A stretch of DNA of 64,000 nt, from NCBI RefSeq assembly GCF_030272615.1, contig NC_081407.1, forward strand, positions 144,154,897 through 144,218,896, read 5' to 3'. Of the stretch, positions 10,227 through 20,939 are shown in pieces. The notes beneath the pieces are model-generated. The model saw nothing but the letters and a program-made list of their open reading frames with translations. It was not told the origin of the DNA and made no database searches. Position numbers and translations under genes: made by a program. Positions within the stretch are counted from its first letter, which is position 1. Each line of letters begins with the position of its first letter. The DNA is from Cryptomeria japonica. Taxonomy: Eukaryota > Streptophyta > Pinopsida > Cupressales > Cupressaceae.

Positions 10227-11694
10227 TTACATAACTAAGCATCCACCACAACTGAGGAAGTTACGGGTTTGTCTTGTTTTGTCGGAGATCCTCACCATTC
10301 TAGGTGTGCGATCGAAAAAATTTAGGATAACTTGGAAATAGGGCAGGCCAATGTGTATGATCCTCTGCTTCCACACTTCCTTATCCATATTCACCTGCGT
10401 GACCTTCGCTTTATGAACCTCCAAGTGATCCGAACAGACAATGAGCATTGATTCAATCCTTGCTACCTTTGAAAATTCATCGGTAGTCAAATATTTTATG
10501 GTCTGAATGGAATGAACTCTATCTTGAAAGACTTTAATCATGTTTGCAACTTCCTCAATCACCTTAGCTCCCTCCTTCATTAGTTGGATGTCAATACATT
10601 TAAGATCCTTCTGTATAGTGTCAATCAAATCGGTCAGTCCCCTAAGTAGCTTAGTGGATTCTTCATGGCCTTGCCCAATGATTGAGTTGTGCCATTGCAT
10701 GTTTTTCTTTGACACATATAGTACATTATCATCAAGGTTCTCTACTGGTTTCTTAGCTAAGAACTTCATCAATCCATACTTCTGAACATCATTCCTTTGT
10801 GCGAGAACCGCTACCCACTTAACTCTTTCCTTTTCCCAAGCGACTGTTTCCAACTCAAGCTCTTTATTCACAGTTTTTGCATCTTTGTAAACCTTGACCA
10901 AATTAGTAATATATTTCGATCCTTGTTGAATTGTTAGATCCAGCCATTTGTTGAACATCTCCGTCACTACCCTGTTCCTTTGAACTTGATCAAGCATCTT
11001 CTGGTTTGCTGGAGACTTAGGATCAAATGACACTGGTATCTGTGACAATGGTTGAGGATTTGGATTATGAATAGCATTGATGTACTCTGCCATCTGTGCG
11101 ACCATTTGTTTCATCTCTCTCTTGTCTTTCTCATCTTTCCAAGTCCTGGATATCCTCTTTGTAGAAGACTCCAAATGTTTTACATCCACGACCCTTGATG
11201 GGACTCCCAAATCTATTTTCTCCATAGTAAAATCTTCTTTCGTGGCCTTATTTGCATCTCTCCCAGGATTAGGCTTGGCCACTTCTGTTGTCCAGTGTCC
11301 TGTTGTGTCATCCACATCAAGCATTGCTTATGTTTTGAGCTTTTTTTGGCTTTGATGCTTTTCCTAGGCATTTACTAACCTTGTCCTCTAATGGAATGGT
11401 GACCGGAACCACACTCCTTTTCTTACCAATGGCGGCTTCCAGCCATCTTGGAGCATTGGTAGATCCTTTAGGTGGCAGAGTGACCTATGTGTCTGGAGAG
11501 GTAACAATTACCAGAGTATTCATGGGATCCTGTTGAGTTCCTACCCCTTTATTTGTATCCTCTTCTTGTATCTCAGGTTCACTTTGATCCTGTGGGTCCA
11601 TTATTTGTTTAGGCTCTTCACTGGGGTCTAAATCCACCACGACCCATTGCAGAACATGCTTTCTACTCTTCTTCTTGCTTCTTGACCGGGTTAC
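10227..11694 (-). pseudogene. LTR-borne ORF beta of element A, 5' LTR copy (coiled-coil protein)
   Basis: The largest uninterrupted piece is 10,227-11,324 (365 codons). The frame continues upstream to about 11,694 after a frame break near 11,330. No domain recognised. The upstream part (11,694-11,330) is acidic and follows the Lys/Arg-rich junction. The 365-codon piece begins with acidic and mixed-charge sequence (residues 1-75), then turns into a helical region rich in Glu, Lys, Val and Leu (ELELETVAWEKERVKW; LMKEGAKVIEEVANMIKVF), as expected for coiled coil. The other LTR has the equivalent at 1,278-2,735. The shared TGA between ORF alpha and ORF beta suggests either two proteins or an old stop. 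On genomic RNA this frame would lie 3' of pol. Function unknown. Confidence 0.62.
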
Positions 11695-13127
11695 TCAGGT
11701 GGCTGTAGGACTAGATGATGACCTTCCTGACCTTCTTGGCATTATTTTCTCTACGACGGGCTTTGAGACACCTACAATATCAGTATTTTTATTAGTGGCA
11801 AAAACAGGAGATTGAACCAAGATGTGTGAATCACTTCTTGATTCGTGTGGGGACATGAAAGGACACTCCTTGAATTTTAGTTTCCTCAACCATCTCTCTG
11901 TTCTCCTCACAACATTGAAGGTCCTTGGTTGAATGCTATTATCTCCTTTTATGTTCCCATCAATTTCTGGAATTGGTTTCCCTTCAATCTTAGTACTGAA
12001 CTCAGGGTCTAGGACATCTTCCTCAGTATCTTCCAATACACTTGATGTATTAATTGGGAGCCTCAAGATAGATATCTGCCACAAAGTGAATCTTGACCAC
12101 AACCTCTTTCTCACTTCATGCTCATCCTTGGAATTTTCCCAATAATCCTCCATTTGGGGTTCATGGTAGAAATGACTGTCTATGTTAAGGTTCTCCCTTG
12201 CATAACCTTTGCTATCAAATCTTTGCCTAGCTACATATGGCTACAGATTCATTCTTTTGAACTCCAGTTCTAGATTCAAAGCATCTGACACCGATTTGCC
12301 GCTGTAATACCCAAGCTCAACAAGAAAAACCACCCTGGATTCTCCCTTTGCCCCTAGTCTTTTATCTATATGGGCTAGCTGCCTGCTCACCTCTGTAAGT
12401 ACGAAGCTATCAAAGGTGTATCTGGGCAATTTGAATGGTTGGCCTTCAAAACCACCTACCCGTATGTAAGTAAACCATGGAAATTGGATAAAGAAGCTTC
12501 CATAAATACTCACTAACTCCATAGCCTCTGCGGACATCCTTTTTTTGGCATCCCCCTAGAGTTCAAAGGCTAGTCTTCCCAATAGAAGGAATGTGAATTC
12601 CCTTTTACTCTGTTTAAAAGCACAACAATTTCCTGCACCTCAGTGATGAGGTGTTCGCTGGTTAAGGGTTTGGGTAGTCGTGATCCTCCTTTTTGAGCCC
12701 TCAAGAACCAATTTCTAGCAATTACACTTTTGTACTCCCTCTTCTTCTCTGAGAAATAGGCATATGAATTTCCAATGGTCCAATCCTCATACTCCTCCTT
12801 ATGTGGTATTCCCATTGTCGCCATCATCGTTTCCCTATTAATATGGACTAACACTCCACCATCACTAGTTTTGATACATCTGTTCTCGGAATCATATCTG
12901 TTCATACAAGCCAACACTAAATCTAGACACGGCGCGGCTAACGAAAATGCAGCAACTTCCACAAGACCACTCTTAACTATCTTCTCCATTAGCGACCCAG
13001 CCTGAGGATTCTTAGCCCTTTCAAGGAAATTCCTCAAATCCGTATGAACTAAGGAGGTGTCTTCCATTTCCGGCAGGATACTCACTAAACATGAGGTTCG
13101 GTCAAGCTTTGGCAGCACGGACCTCAT
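11695..13127 (-). pseudogene. LTR-borne ORF alpha of element A, 5' LTR copy (unknown globular protein)
   Basis: The pieces are 12,570-13,127 (185 codons, the only copy of the start, Met at 13,127), 12,241-12,537 and 11,695-12,153. The last two are in one frame, split by a TAG at 12,241 that is CAG in the other LTR. A frameshift separates the first two. The protein starts acidic-to-neutral and has a folded-looking region with many Trp, Tyr and Phe (VLVHINRETMMATMGIPHKE; SFYWED; FIQFPWFTYIRVGG). It ends in a basic Arg/Ser tail (RRSGRSSSSPTAT) before a TGA shared by both LTRs. The pattern 'I-N/T-x-E/Q-x-I/M ... G-I/F-P' resembles the N-terminal domains of plant transposon-associated proteins, but I cannot assign a family. 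Confidence 0.58.
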
Positions 13128-13654
13128 TTTTAACTATTTATTCCCTTAACCAAGAAATTCTAACAACAGTACAATATGCTACCCCAACAATTTCAGATCT
13201 TCCCCTTTTCTATACTGGTAAAACTTCAGTGCACAAAGAAACACAATCATAGGAGAAGACAACTGAACTTACCCAATAACACAATGAAAACTAGGAATTC
13301 TTTCGGAGAACAGAACTGGATTTACCTTCGGTGCCTCCGATTAATTGAAGTCAGGCAACTATGATCTTCCTAAATATGGAAATAAACTCATACATCTTCC
13401 TTTAACCAGATGGACAAATATCAATAGGGTTGCACACGCTTCATCATGATTTACTCAAACATGCGAAGTAACAGTGAAATGACAAACCTGACACCTTCTT
13501 AATTATCCATCACTTCCGCATAGGAAATTTGACATTTTCATGATTACTTTCCACATTTAGAATTTCAAAAATCCGAATAAGGGAATATTCCTTCTTGTCA
13601 CACCGCTTTTATTTCCACCACAAAGCTTTTCCGGATTAGTTTTAAAAGAACTTA

Positions 13655-14109
13655 TGAACCTTGAACCACTTGAACATGAGGTTCAATGGTTCAAGTTCAT
13701 TTAGGTAGTAAAACAATAACGGTCGGCACATAAACAACACCGGGAATGAGCAAGAAAGAAAAAGGAATAATTAAAAACAAATGAACCTTGAACCTTTTGA
13801 ACCGCTTGAAATTTTGGTTCAAGGTTCAAGACTGCATACCAACTTAACATAAAAGAAAGACTCGCACTCGTCATAAAACAATACATTGCCGCGACCCACT
13901 AAAAAGGCATTTTTGAACCTTGAACCCTTGAACCACTTGAACACGAGGTTCAGTGGGTTCAAACCTTCAATGACTGAAGACCAAGTGAACGCGTTTCAAA
14001 ATTGGAGATCAGAACGACTGATTTTTTTAATTTTTTTTTTCTCTTTTAGAATATACTTTGAACCTTGAACTTTTGAAACCTTTTTTTAAAATAAGTTCAA
14101 TGGTTCAAG
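13655..14109. repeat. Four spaced palindromic motifs in the 5' LTR of element A
   Basis: About 45-50 bp units at 13,655-13,698, 13,783-13,830, 13,914-13,964 and 14,059-14,109. Each begins with GAACCTTGAAC and ends with a reverse-complement arm of the type GGTTCAATGGTTCAAG, so each can fold back on itself. Starts are 128, 131 and 145 bp apart. They lie near the outer LTR end, where U3 enhancers normally sit. The 3' LTR has lost all but the edge of the last unit. The sequences between the units do not look alike. Confidence 0.8.
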
Positions 14110-14208
14110 TACAAAGAGAACAAATGACCCAATGGAAACAAAAGACAAAAAAAGATAACCCACAAATTGGAATATTTTATAAAAGAAAAACTTACGGGTG
14201 GACTAACA

Positions 14209-14213
14209 TCCTT
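14209..14213. repeat. Target-site duplication of element A, right copy (TCCTT)
   Basis: TCCTT directly after the LTR end ACTAACA, identical to 436-440. Confidence 0.9.
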
Positions 14214-14786
14214 AATGTACATTTATCATGCCATCTAGTTCGTTGGTTTTGCAGAATTTTTGTGTTTTGTAGGGTTGTCTTGATTCATCTAACTCATTCA
14301 ACTACATGATCCTTGCTTGTTGTGCAACAGTGATATTCATACCCAATTCAACTGTTGTTCTGATATTTTTATGCTCAAATTCAATGGGCATCATTTCTTT
14401 CTTCCCATATAGCATCTCAAAAGGAGTGAACCCTTTTGTTGTCTTCCAAGATATTCTATATGCCCAGACTGCTTCCAGAAATCTAGTTGCCCAATATTTC
14501 CTATGCAAATCTACAGTTTTGGTCAGGATGATTTCAATTTCCCTATTGGTTATCTCTGGTTGACCATTAGCTTGAGGATGGTATGGTGTAGATTTATGAT
14601 GCCTGATATTGTATTCATTGACCAATACTGTAACAAGTGTACATGTGAACTGTGCTCCTTGGTCTATGATAATTTCTCTAGGGACTCCATATCTTATGAA
14701 GATTTCTTCATACAGAAACTTGGCAACCTTTTTATCTCTTGCATGTGTCATTGCCTTAGCTTCTACCCATTTAGTGAAAGAAAATA
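14214..14786 (-). pseudogene. Ty3/gypsy element E relic, proximal half (integrase core)
   Basis: The main open frame at 14,302-14,751 (149 codons) is the end of an integrase core: RYGVPREIIIDQG with the second catalytic Asp, then HPQANGQPEITNRE with the catalytic Glu, then FTPFEMLYGKKEMMPIE. Upstream the frame continues to about 14,786 with a FTKWVEAKA segment. A TAG at 14,302 and a frameshift before 14,214 break it. It continues in sense at position 440 once element A and one TCCTT are taken out, leading to the C-terminal domain. Just beyond 14,786 the sequence switches to a copia integrase on the opposite strand, so E was cut there by an older rearrangement. Confidence 0.85.
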
Positions 14787-15165
14787 AATTGTTTGAGGGC
14801 TGATAATGGTGATGAATTTTTCTCTAATGATTTTGATAAATTTTGTAAAGATAGTGGCAATGATAGGTAGAAGAAAACATTGTAATATCCACAATAGAAT
14901 GGAGTTATAGAAAGAATGAATAAGACACTAATGGAAAAGTCTAGGAGTATGTTGATTGGTCATTGGAGCCTAAATTTTCAAGAGTTTAAAGTTGAGAGGT
15001 GCATGCTAGATCAAGCACATACTTGATCCTTTAGATCATTTCGGGCCAAATCTGAGTGTTCCATAATATTTATAAGGGCCAAGAATATATACATAAATTT
15101 CTAAATCATGAAATCTGAATAATTTTACTTGAAGTCATTAATAAAATAATTGTCTTCATTGATCA
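14787..15165 (+). pseudogene. Ty1/copia integrase relic
   Basis: Plus-strand translation gives a copia integrase core: LRADNGDEFFSNDF with the second catalytic Asp, FCKDSG, then a broken YPQxNGVIERMNKTLMEKSRSM segment with the catalytic Glu, and weaker similarity up to GPNLSVP. At least four stops interrupt it within 130 codons. No LTRs or other domains can be attached. It abuts element E on the left, and to the right the similarity fades into AT-rich sequence. Confidence 0.75.
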
Positions 15166-15872
15166 TATGAGTCATATTATTAAAAAAAAAATTGTTTTCT
15201 CAAGATTGCACCTACATATCACCCATAGGGTAATGTAATTACTACAGTGACCATTCAACCACCTCCACTAATATTTTGTGCTACAATACCCATCCCAACA
15301 TTGGTGGCTCCACCCCCATGGGTGCAAAATTCCTCTTCCCTCAAAAGCAGTTTCCCATCATTCATAAGATAGTTTAATTTAAAAAATATATTTTCTACTA
15401 TTAAAAGTGGTTTTATAAAAGTTAAATCATGGTTTTGGATGCCCATTTAGATTCTAAGTATATTTTAGGATAAAACATATATTCCTTTGTTGAAATTAGC
15501 ATGAGGTTAGACATTTTTTCCACAATCCTACCCCTACTCCAATTGTATTTCGGTCTTGACACTTGATCTTTGCAATCTCCATTCTAAATTGTAACAACTC
15601 TATTTTTTTTTATTTTTTTTATTTTATATTCTTTGAGAGCTTTGTACTGGTATAGATGTTTTTTAATTGTATTTTCTATATATTCTATAAATTATGTAAT
15701 CCCATAGGTGATTACGAGTAGTTTTCATTTTGGGATATTCCAAGGTTTCATTTGTTCTTATGCAACAATCTTTGGGTAAATTTTTTTGAAAGTGCATAAT
15801 ATTTTTTTCTTATACTGTGATTAGTATCATTCACTCATAAAATTATAATTTTTAATCTATAACCCAATTTGG
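15166..15872. other. Gene-free AT-rich stretch
   Basis: No supported gene. Runs of T near 15,605-15,625 and scattered short ORFs below 65 codons without recognisable content. Possibly the decayed end of the copia element. Confidence 0.5.
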
Positions 15873-16205
15873 GTCCTATTCACATGTTAAGTTTTCTTAG
15901 GTCCTAGGAATCTTTCTAGAAAGTATTAGTTGTCAATTAGACCTTATCCTTTTGGCATTTAATTATTTTCCTAGGTCATTTAATAATTATCTTGTTAATT
16001 ATCTTATTGTACATAATTAAGACACATGTCACAATATTGTCCAATCCTATCTCTCAACCTTGCATATATAAGGCATCATATGTACACATTGTGATGTACT
16101 ATATCCAATATCAATCTAATCCATTGTTCCCATAATCAGGAATTATTTTGCTCTTGCAAGTATCTTTTGTGGAAGGTATCCTTTTGGTTTTGTAGGTAAT
16201 CATTC
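15873..16205. repeat. Direct duplication, copy 1 (TATA-containing, LTR-like)
   Basis: Diverged first copy of a module repeated at 16,295-16,632. It carries GTCCTATTCACATG at the start, TATATAAG at 16,066-16,073, GATGTACTATATCCAATATC after it, and TTTTGGTTTT near the end. TATA followed by a conserved leader is what an LTR U3/R region looks like, but no TG...CA ends or target duplication can be fixed. Confidence 0.6.
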
Positions 16206-16294
16206 CATTTTCTTATCTCTTCTACTTGTTGAGTTTCACTTAAGGGGGGTTATTGGCACGAATAGAATGTTTTACCTGACTAGATCACTAGTAT

Positions 16295-16632
16295 GTCCTA
16301 TTCAAATATTAAGCTTACTTAAACCCTAGGAATATGTCTAGAAGGTCTTAGTTGTCATTACATCTTATCTTATCTTTTGGCATTTACTTCTCGAGTGCTG
16401 GGTCATTTAATAACTATCAATTTAGTTATCTCAAGACATAGGGTTAAGACATATGTTATGATATTGTCTAATCTTATATGTCAACTTTTCTTATATAAGC
16501 AAGGCATCGTACATACACTTTGTGATGTAGTATATCCAATATCAATATTTTCCATTGTGCCCATAATCAAGAAAGATTTTTATCTTGTTGCTCTCTTGTG
16601 GAAGACATCTTTTTGGTTTTAATGGTGATCAT
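16295..16632. repeat. Direct duplication, copy 2 (TATA-containing, LTR-like)
   Basis: Second copy, offset 422 bp from the first, with TATATAAG at 16,492-16,499. Between the copies lies about 90 bp containing the purine run AAGGGGGG, which could be a decayed polypurine tract. A degenerate tRNA-iMet-like site (TGGTGTCAAAGATAG) is found further on, at 16,931-16,945. This could be a collapsed small LTR element or a local tandem duplication. Confidence 0.55.
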
Positions 16633-18480
16633 AGAGGATTGACTACATTTGTGACACTAACACATCCCACCTCATAGAGAAGACTAGGTAGGGAGGAAAT
16701 ACCTCATAAGGTTCCTCACTCAAGGTATTGCAAGTGACAATGCTACACCCTATCTAGGTACTCTTCGTCTTTGCAAGGTATATGAAATGGGTTATGTATT
16801 ATCCACCTTTATTTATTTTCTTCCCCTTTTCATATTGTGGCATGTTTTACTATCACATCATATTTATGATTCCATAGAGTGTACATAATACACTACCTCA
16901 AGTATACTGGCGAAAAGTGGCCATGACATTTGGTGTCAAAGATAGATTTACAACTCTAAGGGTGATGGAAATTGTTTTTGTTTCTTTGCACATATTTATC
17001 TTTTGTTTGTTGTATTGTAACACTCTTGTTTATTGTTTGTAAACAAGTAATTGATTCATTATGTAATTACTTATCAAAATTATATTTTTATTATATTACA
17101 TAACCACCATAAGTAGATTTAATGAGTGGAATTATTTTCATAAATGTTAAATTTATTTTTTAATGTATCAATATATGGTTGCTAGTTTGCTTGTCTTGCT
17201 TCATTTTAATAAACCTAGAAGAATGGTAGGATGAAAATTGTTATAATAAAGGAAATATGACCAATACATGTTTTATGCAATTTAATTGAATTTGTATGTG
17301 TAAACATTTTTATAATCAATAAATTGTTTTTCTTGACATAAATTAAATGTTGAGTTCGTAGGGATGTAAATTCCAAAGAAGAATGTATATATGATTGTGT
17401 TTAAATATAAAATTAAAATTATTGGGACTTTTTAGCATTTACAAGCATGCAATTGATATATATACATGGCTTTATTGTGAAGAACTAAATTTTATTGAAT
17501 ATGATTGACCAATCATTTATGTGTTTAAACTTTGTACACCATCTTGAGAATGTGATCTCCATTATATTTTTTCTTGTGACCTTCCAAAGGTATGTTCCAC
17601 TTACTTGACCCTATTAGTGTTGTAACTGAATTTTCTTGGATAGTGAACTTGTACTAATTCTTAATTTATTTTAAAAAAGAATCATATGAGACCTAAATTA
17701 AATGAATTGGACATTATTTTGATTATGCAAATATATAATCAATTAAACTTGTAATGAATGAGTAGATGTCATGATTATAGATTATGAAAGATCATAATAA
17801 ATCTAGAAAAAAAACTTGAATTATGAATTATGTTTAGATCACACATGATTACACAAATCATTTAAACAAATCCATGCTCAAACTTAACTCAAATATAATT
17901 ACTTACACATACACAACTATTACAAGAAAGTGCACAAACATGGATTGCATGCAACATCCATAATACCTTTCCTAAGATGGATACTTTGTATCAAATATAT
18001 TTGGGTTTAGTTTGAGTATGGATTTGTTTTGATTTGTGTAATTATGTCCTTAAATTATTTAGTGTTTTCTCTAGTATCAACCCTCTCACTTAATTAAGAG
18101 TACACTAGTATAACTAAGGGTGGAGAGAGATTGGACCTCTATTAGAAGGTTATACTTCTCCATGGATGTTATGTTCCCTAATTGAATCTCCCATTATTAG
18201 AATCTTATAAGTCTTTTTTGGAGTGCATTTACTTAATCCTTTTTATAACCTTATCCTTTTTTATAACATAATCCTTTTTATGATTAAAGGGTCAACAAAA
18301 AGTAGCCTTATTACACTTGTTGAAATATTATTGGATTATGGAGTTCCAAGCATGCGTGTGTTAGAGATATCATCAAATAGAAAAACAATATCCTCTAGGA
18401 AGTGATGGTAATAGTTAGTGTGGGATTCAATAAAACAATGACTAATGTAACATGTATAGGAATTCTAGAGAGATAAAGAA
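16633..18480. other. Gene-free AT-rich stretch
   Basis: No coding region supported. The only item of note is TGGTGTCAAAGATAG at 16,931, similar to the tRNA-iMet primer site TGGTATCAGAGC but with several mismatches. The ORF at 18,223-18,405 (60 codons) is not recognisable. Confidence 0.5.
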
Positions 18481-18824
18481 GTTCTAATAACATACACGTG
18501 GGAGCTCTCATAAAATTAAAAATTAATGTCCTCTAAGTAATTTGTACAATAATTTGTATGCTATTTGGTAAAGAGACAAGAAATGCTACAAACATATTAT
18601 TACCAAAGATGTGGCTCTTGTTGACTAGATTTCCCTCAATAGTAGACTACAACCTTCTAGCCAAACATTAAAGCCACATGCATTGGTTTGTGAACACAAA
18701 CAACCCCAAAGAGTTGTTTCACCCAAAGCACACTTGGATTTAAAGACATAATACTTGATTAATACTATAGACATTTGTTATACAAACATCCAAACTTATG
18801 GATTAAAGCATGTGCACAAATAAC
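18481..18824. repeat. Direct duplication of about 350 bp, copy 1
   Basis: From GTTCTAATAACATACACGTG to TGCACAAATAAC. The second copy is at 18,852-19,202, offset 371 bp. The two match over most of their length, with scattered substitutions and small indels. No coding content. The short spacer (about 27 bp) repeats the start motif once more in partial form (ACATACATGTGGGAGTTC), which hints at a third decayed unit. Confidence 0.8.
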
Positions 18825-18851
18825 ATACATGTGGGAGTTCTTATAAAATAA

Positions 18852-19202
18852 GTTCCAATAACATAAACACGGGAGTTCTCATAAAATAAAATAAAATAAA
18901 ATAAATGTCCTCTAACTAAGTTGCACAATCATTAGTATGTCATTTGATAAAGAGACGAGAAATGTTAGAAAAATATTATTATCAAAGGGTGTATCTTGTT
19001 GACTAGATTTTCCTCAATAGTGGACTACAACCTTCTATCCAAACATTGAAGCTACATGCATTGGTTTGTGAACACAAACAACCCCAAAGATTTGTTTTAC
19101 CCAAAGTGTACTTGGATTTAAAGACATAATACTTGATTAATACTATGGATATTTACTATACAAACATCCAAACTTATAGATTAAAGAATATGCACAAATA
19201 AC
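18852..19202. repeat. Direct duplication of about 350 bp, copy 2
   Basis: Second unit, with an extra run of AAAAT repeats at about 18,882-18,902 that is absent from copy 1. It otherwise follows copy 1 closely. Confidence 0.8.
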
Positions 19203-20090
19203 AAGTAAAAATCATGATTGACACAATACTAAATATTTCGTTAACATAAAAAATAGCCGTTTACGTGTACGTGGGACAATCAAAACTCACTCATTTCCTT
19301 CCCTTTGTTCACCTAAACCTCTATAGAATATGGACATAACTCTCTTTGAATAATAATATCTTATGCATAAAAGGCTTTTTTTCAGACACAAGTATCCCTA
19401 TTATTATAATAGTAGCTAATCTATAATTAAAAAAAAATACATTGCTTCATGTGTATGTTTCTATTAAACATACTTTATTATATTACATGACCTCTTGCAC
19501 ATACATATGATAAATATAAGATTTGACAATAATACAATTAAATAATATCTGTCTAATAATATATGTGTCTAGTGGAATGGTCTATGTTTGGTGGCAACAT
19601 CTTCCTAACATGACAAAGTACTTAATTTTTTAGAATACTAGAAGAATAACCCATGAATATTATTATGTGATGTATACCAACATTCTCATACTCTACTACC
19701 TCCATTACATGATCTTCATAAAACAAGTGCACCTCGCATTCTTATGTTCACTATGTTCTCTCATGCTAGTGCATCCTTTATTCAAATGTAAATAAAAAAA
19801 ATATTGTAGATTGGAATATCATCAAAGAAAGTTAAAACTAATATATAATTGTGAAAATCATCATGTGCCTTAAGATTTCTACATGAACCAAGGGAAAACA
19901 AATGTGAGGGCTTATGGTTAATTACAAATCAAATAGACATAAAACATTCAATCATACATGAAAGAAAACCATTTATAATTTCACAATGATCTTCTCTTGC
20001 TCCTCAGCTTGAGCTTGATGAAGTAGAGGCACCCTTGTTGCTCCACTTGCTTTTCTCTTTGGATGAGGGATTGGTGTGGATTTCTCTCCA
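19203..20090. other. Gene-free stretch, left flank of solo LTR D
   Basis: AT-rich, no supported gene. The last bases before 20,091 are unique-looking and would join to 42,125 if D, B and C were absent. Confidence 0.5.
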
Positions 20091-20095
20091 CTACA
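20091..20095. repeat. Probable target-site duplication of solo LTR D, left copy (CTACA)
   Basis: CTACA here and again at 42,120-42,124, just outside the TGTAGACACC end of D. The short length and the altered inner dinucleotide (TA for TG) limit certainty. Confidence 0.55.
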
Positions 20096-20939
20096 TAACA
20101 AGAGATTGGATTGAGTGATTGAGTAAGATGAAATGGATTGGATAAGTGAAGCAAGATTTGGGCATTATGATGGTGCTATGGATGATCTGGAGACTAAAAT
20201 GGATAGCATGACAATGCACGAGAAGTGGATGATTTGTGAGAAGAGGAGACTCCAATTTATAGATTGGAGGAAGCCAAAATGGAGGGTCGAGATTGATCTC
20301 AAAATGAAGGGTTGAGATTTATTTAAAATGGAGGAGAGGAATGAGAGGACAAGGTGTGGGATTCAAGAGATATGCCATAAAGGCATTTCTTGTCTCCACA
20401 CCTCTCAAGGTACATAGGGAAGAACTCCTCAAGTACATTGGGAAGAGAAAAAGGAATTAAAGATTCCTTGGAGAAAGGGGAGAGGAATTAAAAATTCTAA
20501 AATAAGATGATGTGTGGGAAGACTTAATGGATAAAGGAATTAAAAATTCCTTGGGAAGAGGCGGCATGGGGAGATTCAAAGAATTTGAATTTCCTTGAAA
20601 GGATCAAGGTGATTAGGGATGTGAAAATGATTTAGGAAACTGATTAGGTTGATTAATGAGTGATTAGAGTACAAGTGGGACAGTTAGGAGGATGTGACAT
20701 GAGGAGAGAGAATGAGTGGAGGAATTTAAAATTGAGGAATAATGATAATCATGCTTCTAGAAGAATCAATTAGGCTAAGTGAGGATTAGAAAGGGTAATT
20801 TGTAGAAATCACATGATTAGCTTAGTTAATTGAAATTAATTAACTAAAAGAGATATAGAAGAAATAATGATTGAGGTGACTTTAGAAGAATAGGGAAATA
20901 ATTAATTTTGATAAATTAATTATGAAAGGTTATAGTGAT
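20096..20939 (-). mobile_element. Solo LTR D, inner part (gypsy type), interrupted by element B
   Basis: On the minus strand D begins at 42,119 with TGTAGACACCTAAAAT. It runs to 41,996, is interrupted by element B, and continues from 20,939 to 20,096, about 968 bp in all. A TATA box (TATAAAT at 20,255-20,261 read on the minus strand) and AT-rich TTAATTAAAT blocks agree with an LTR. No internal domain is attached and the CTACA duplication flanks it, so it looks like a solo LTR left by recombination. The outer terminal dinucleotide is TA instead of CA on the coding strand. The 60-codon ORF at 20,133 inside it is not a gene. Confidence 0.6.
20935..20939. repeat. Target-site duplication of element B, left copy (GTGAT)
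   Basis: GTGAT precedes the left LTR of B and recurs at 41,991-41,995 after the right LTR. Confidence 0.9.

Larger units (their letters stand above)
441..14208 (-). mobile_element. Element A: full-length degenerate Ty3/gypsy retrotransposon with giant LTRs
   Basis: 13.8-kb insertion read on the minus strand: 5' LTR (14,208 to 9,398), tRNA-Arg-type primer site, gag, protease, an RNase H domain, reverse transcriptase with a second degenerate RNase H, integrase, then the 3' LTR (3,438 to 441). The LTR ends are TGTTGGT and ACTAACA, a near-perfect inverted repeat. The element is flanked by TCCTT and sits in the integrase region of element E. The 3' LTR is 1,813 bp shorter than the 5' LTR because of one internal deletion. 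All polyprotein domains contain stops or frameshifts. The integrase catalytic Glu and one RNase H Asp are replaced, so it is dead. I see no clear polypurine tract beside the 3' LTR. The two-RNase-H content points to the Tat-related branch of Ty3/gypsy (inference). Confidence 0.92.
9398..14208 (-). repeat. 5' LTR of element A (4,811 bp, complete)
   Basis: Begins on the minus strand with TGTTAGTCC at 14,208 and ends with ACCAACA at 9,398. In element order it holds: a 0.55-kb stretch with four palindromic motifs (14,109-13,655), a gene-free spacer, a coding region from 13,127 to 10,227, a TATA-like box at 10,101-10,095, and about 0.7 kb to the primer site. The size is unusual for Ty3/gypsy LTRs, which are mostly below 2 kb, and is explained by the coding region it has absorbed. 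Confidence 0.93.

Noticed and set aside
439-13127. Tandem duplication of a host gene flanking a gypsy element
   Set aside because: The two copies have LTR termini, TCCTT duplications and an adjacent primer site, so they are LTRs and not duplicated host DNA.
13655-14109. CRISPR-like spaced repeats
   Set aside because: Spacers are about 80 bp, units are imperfect, and the context is a eukaryotic LTR.
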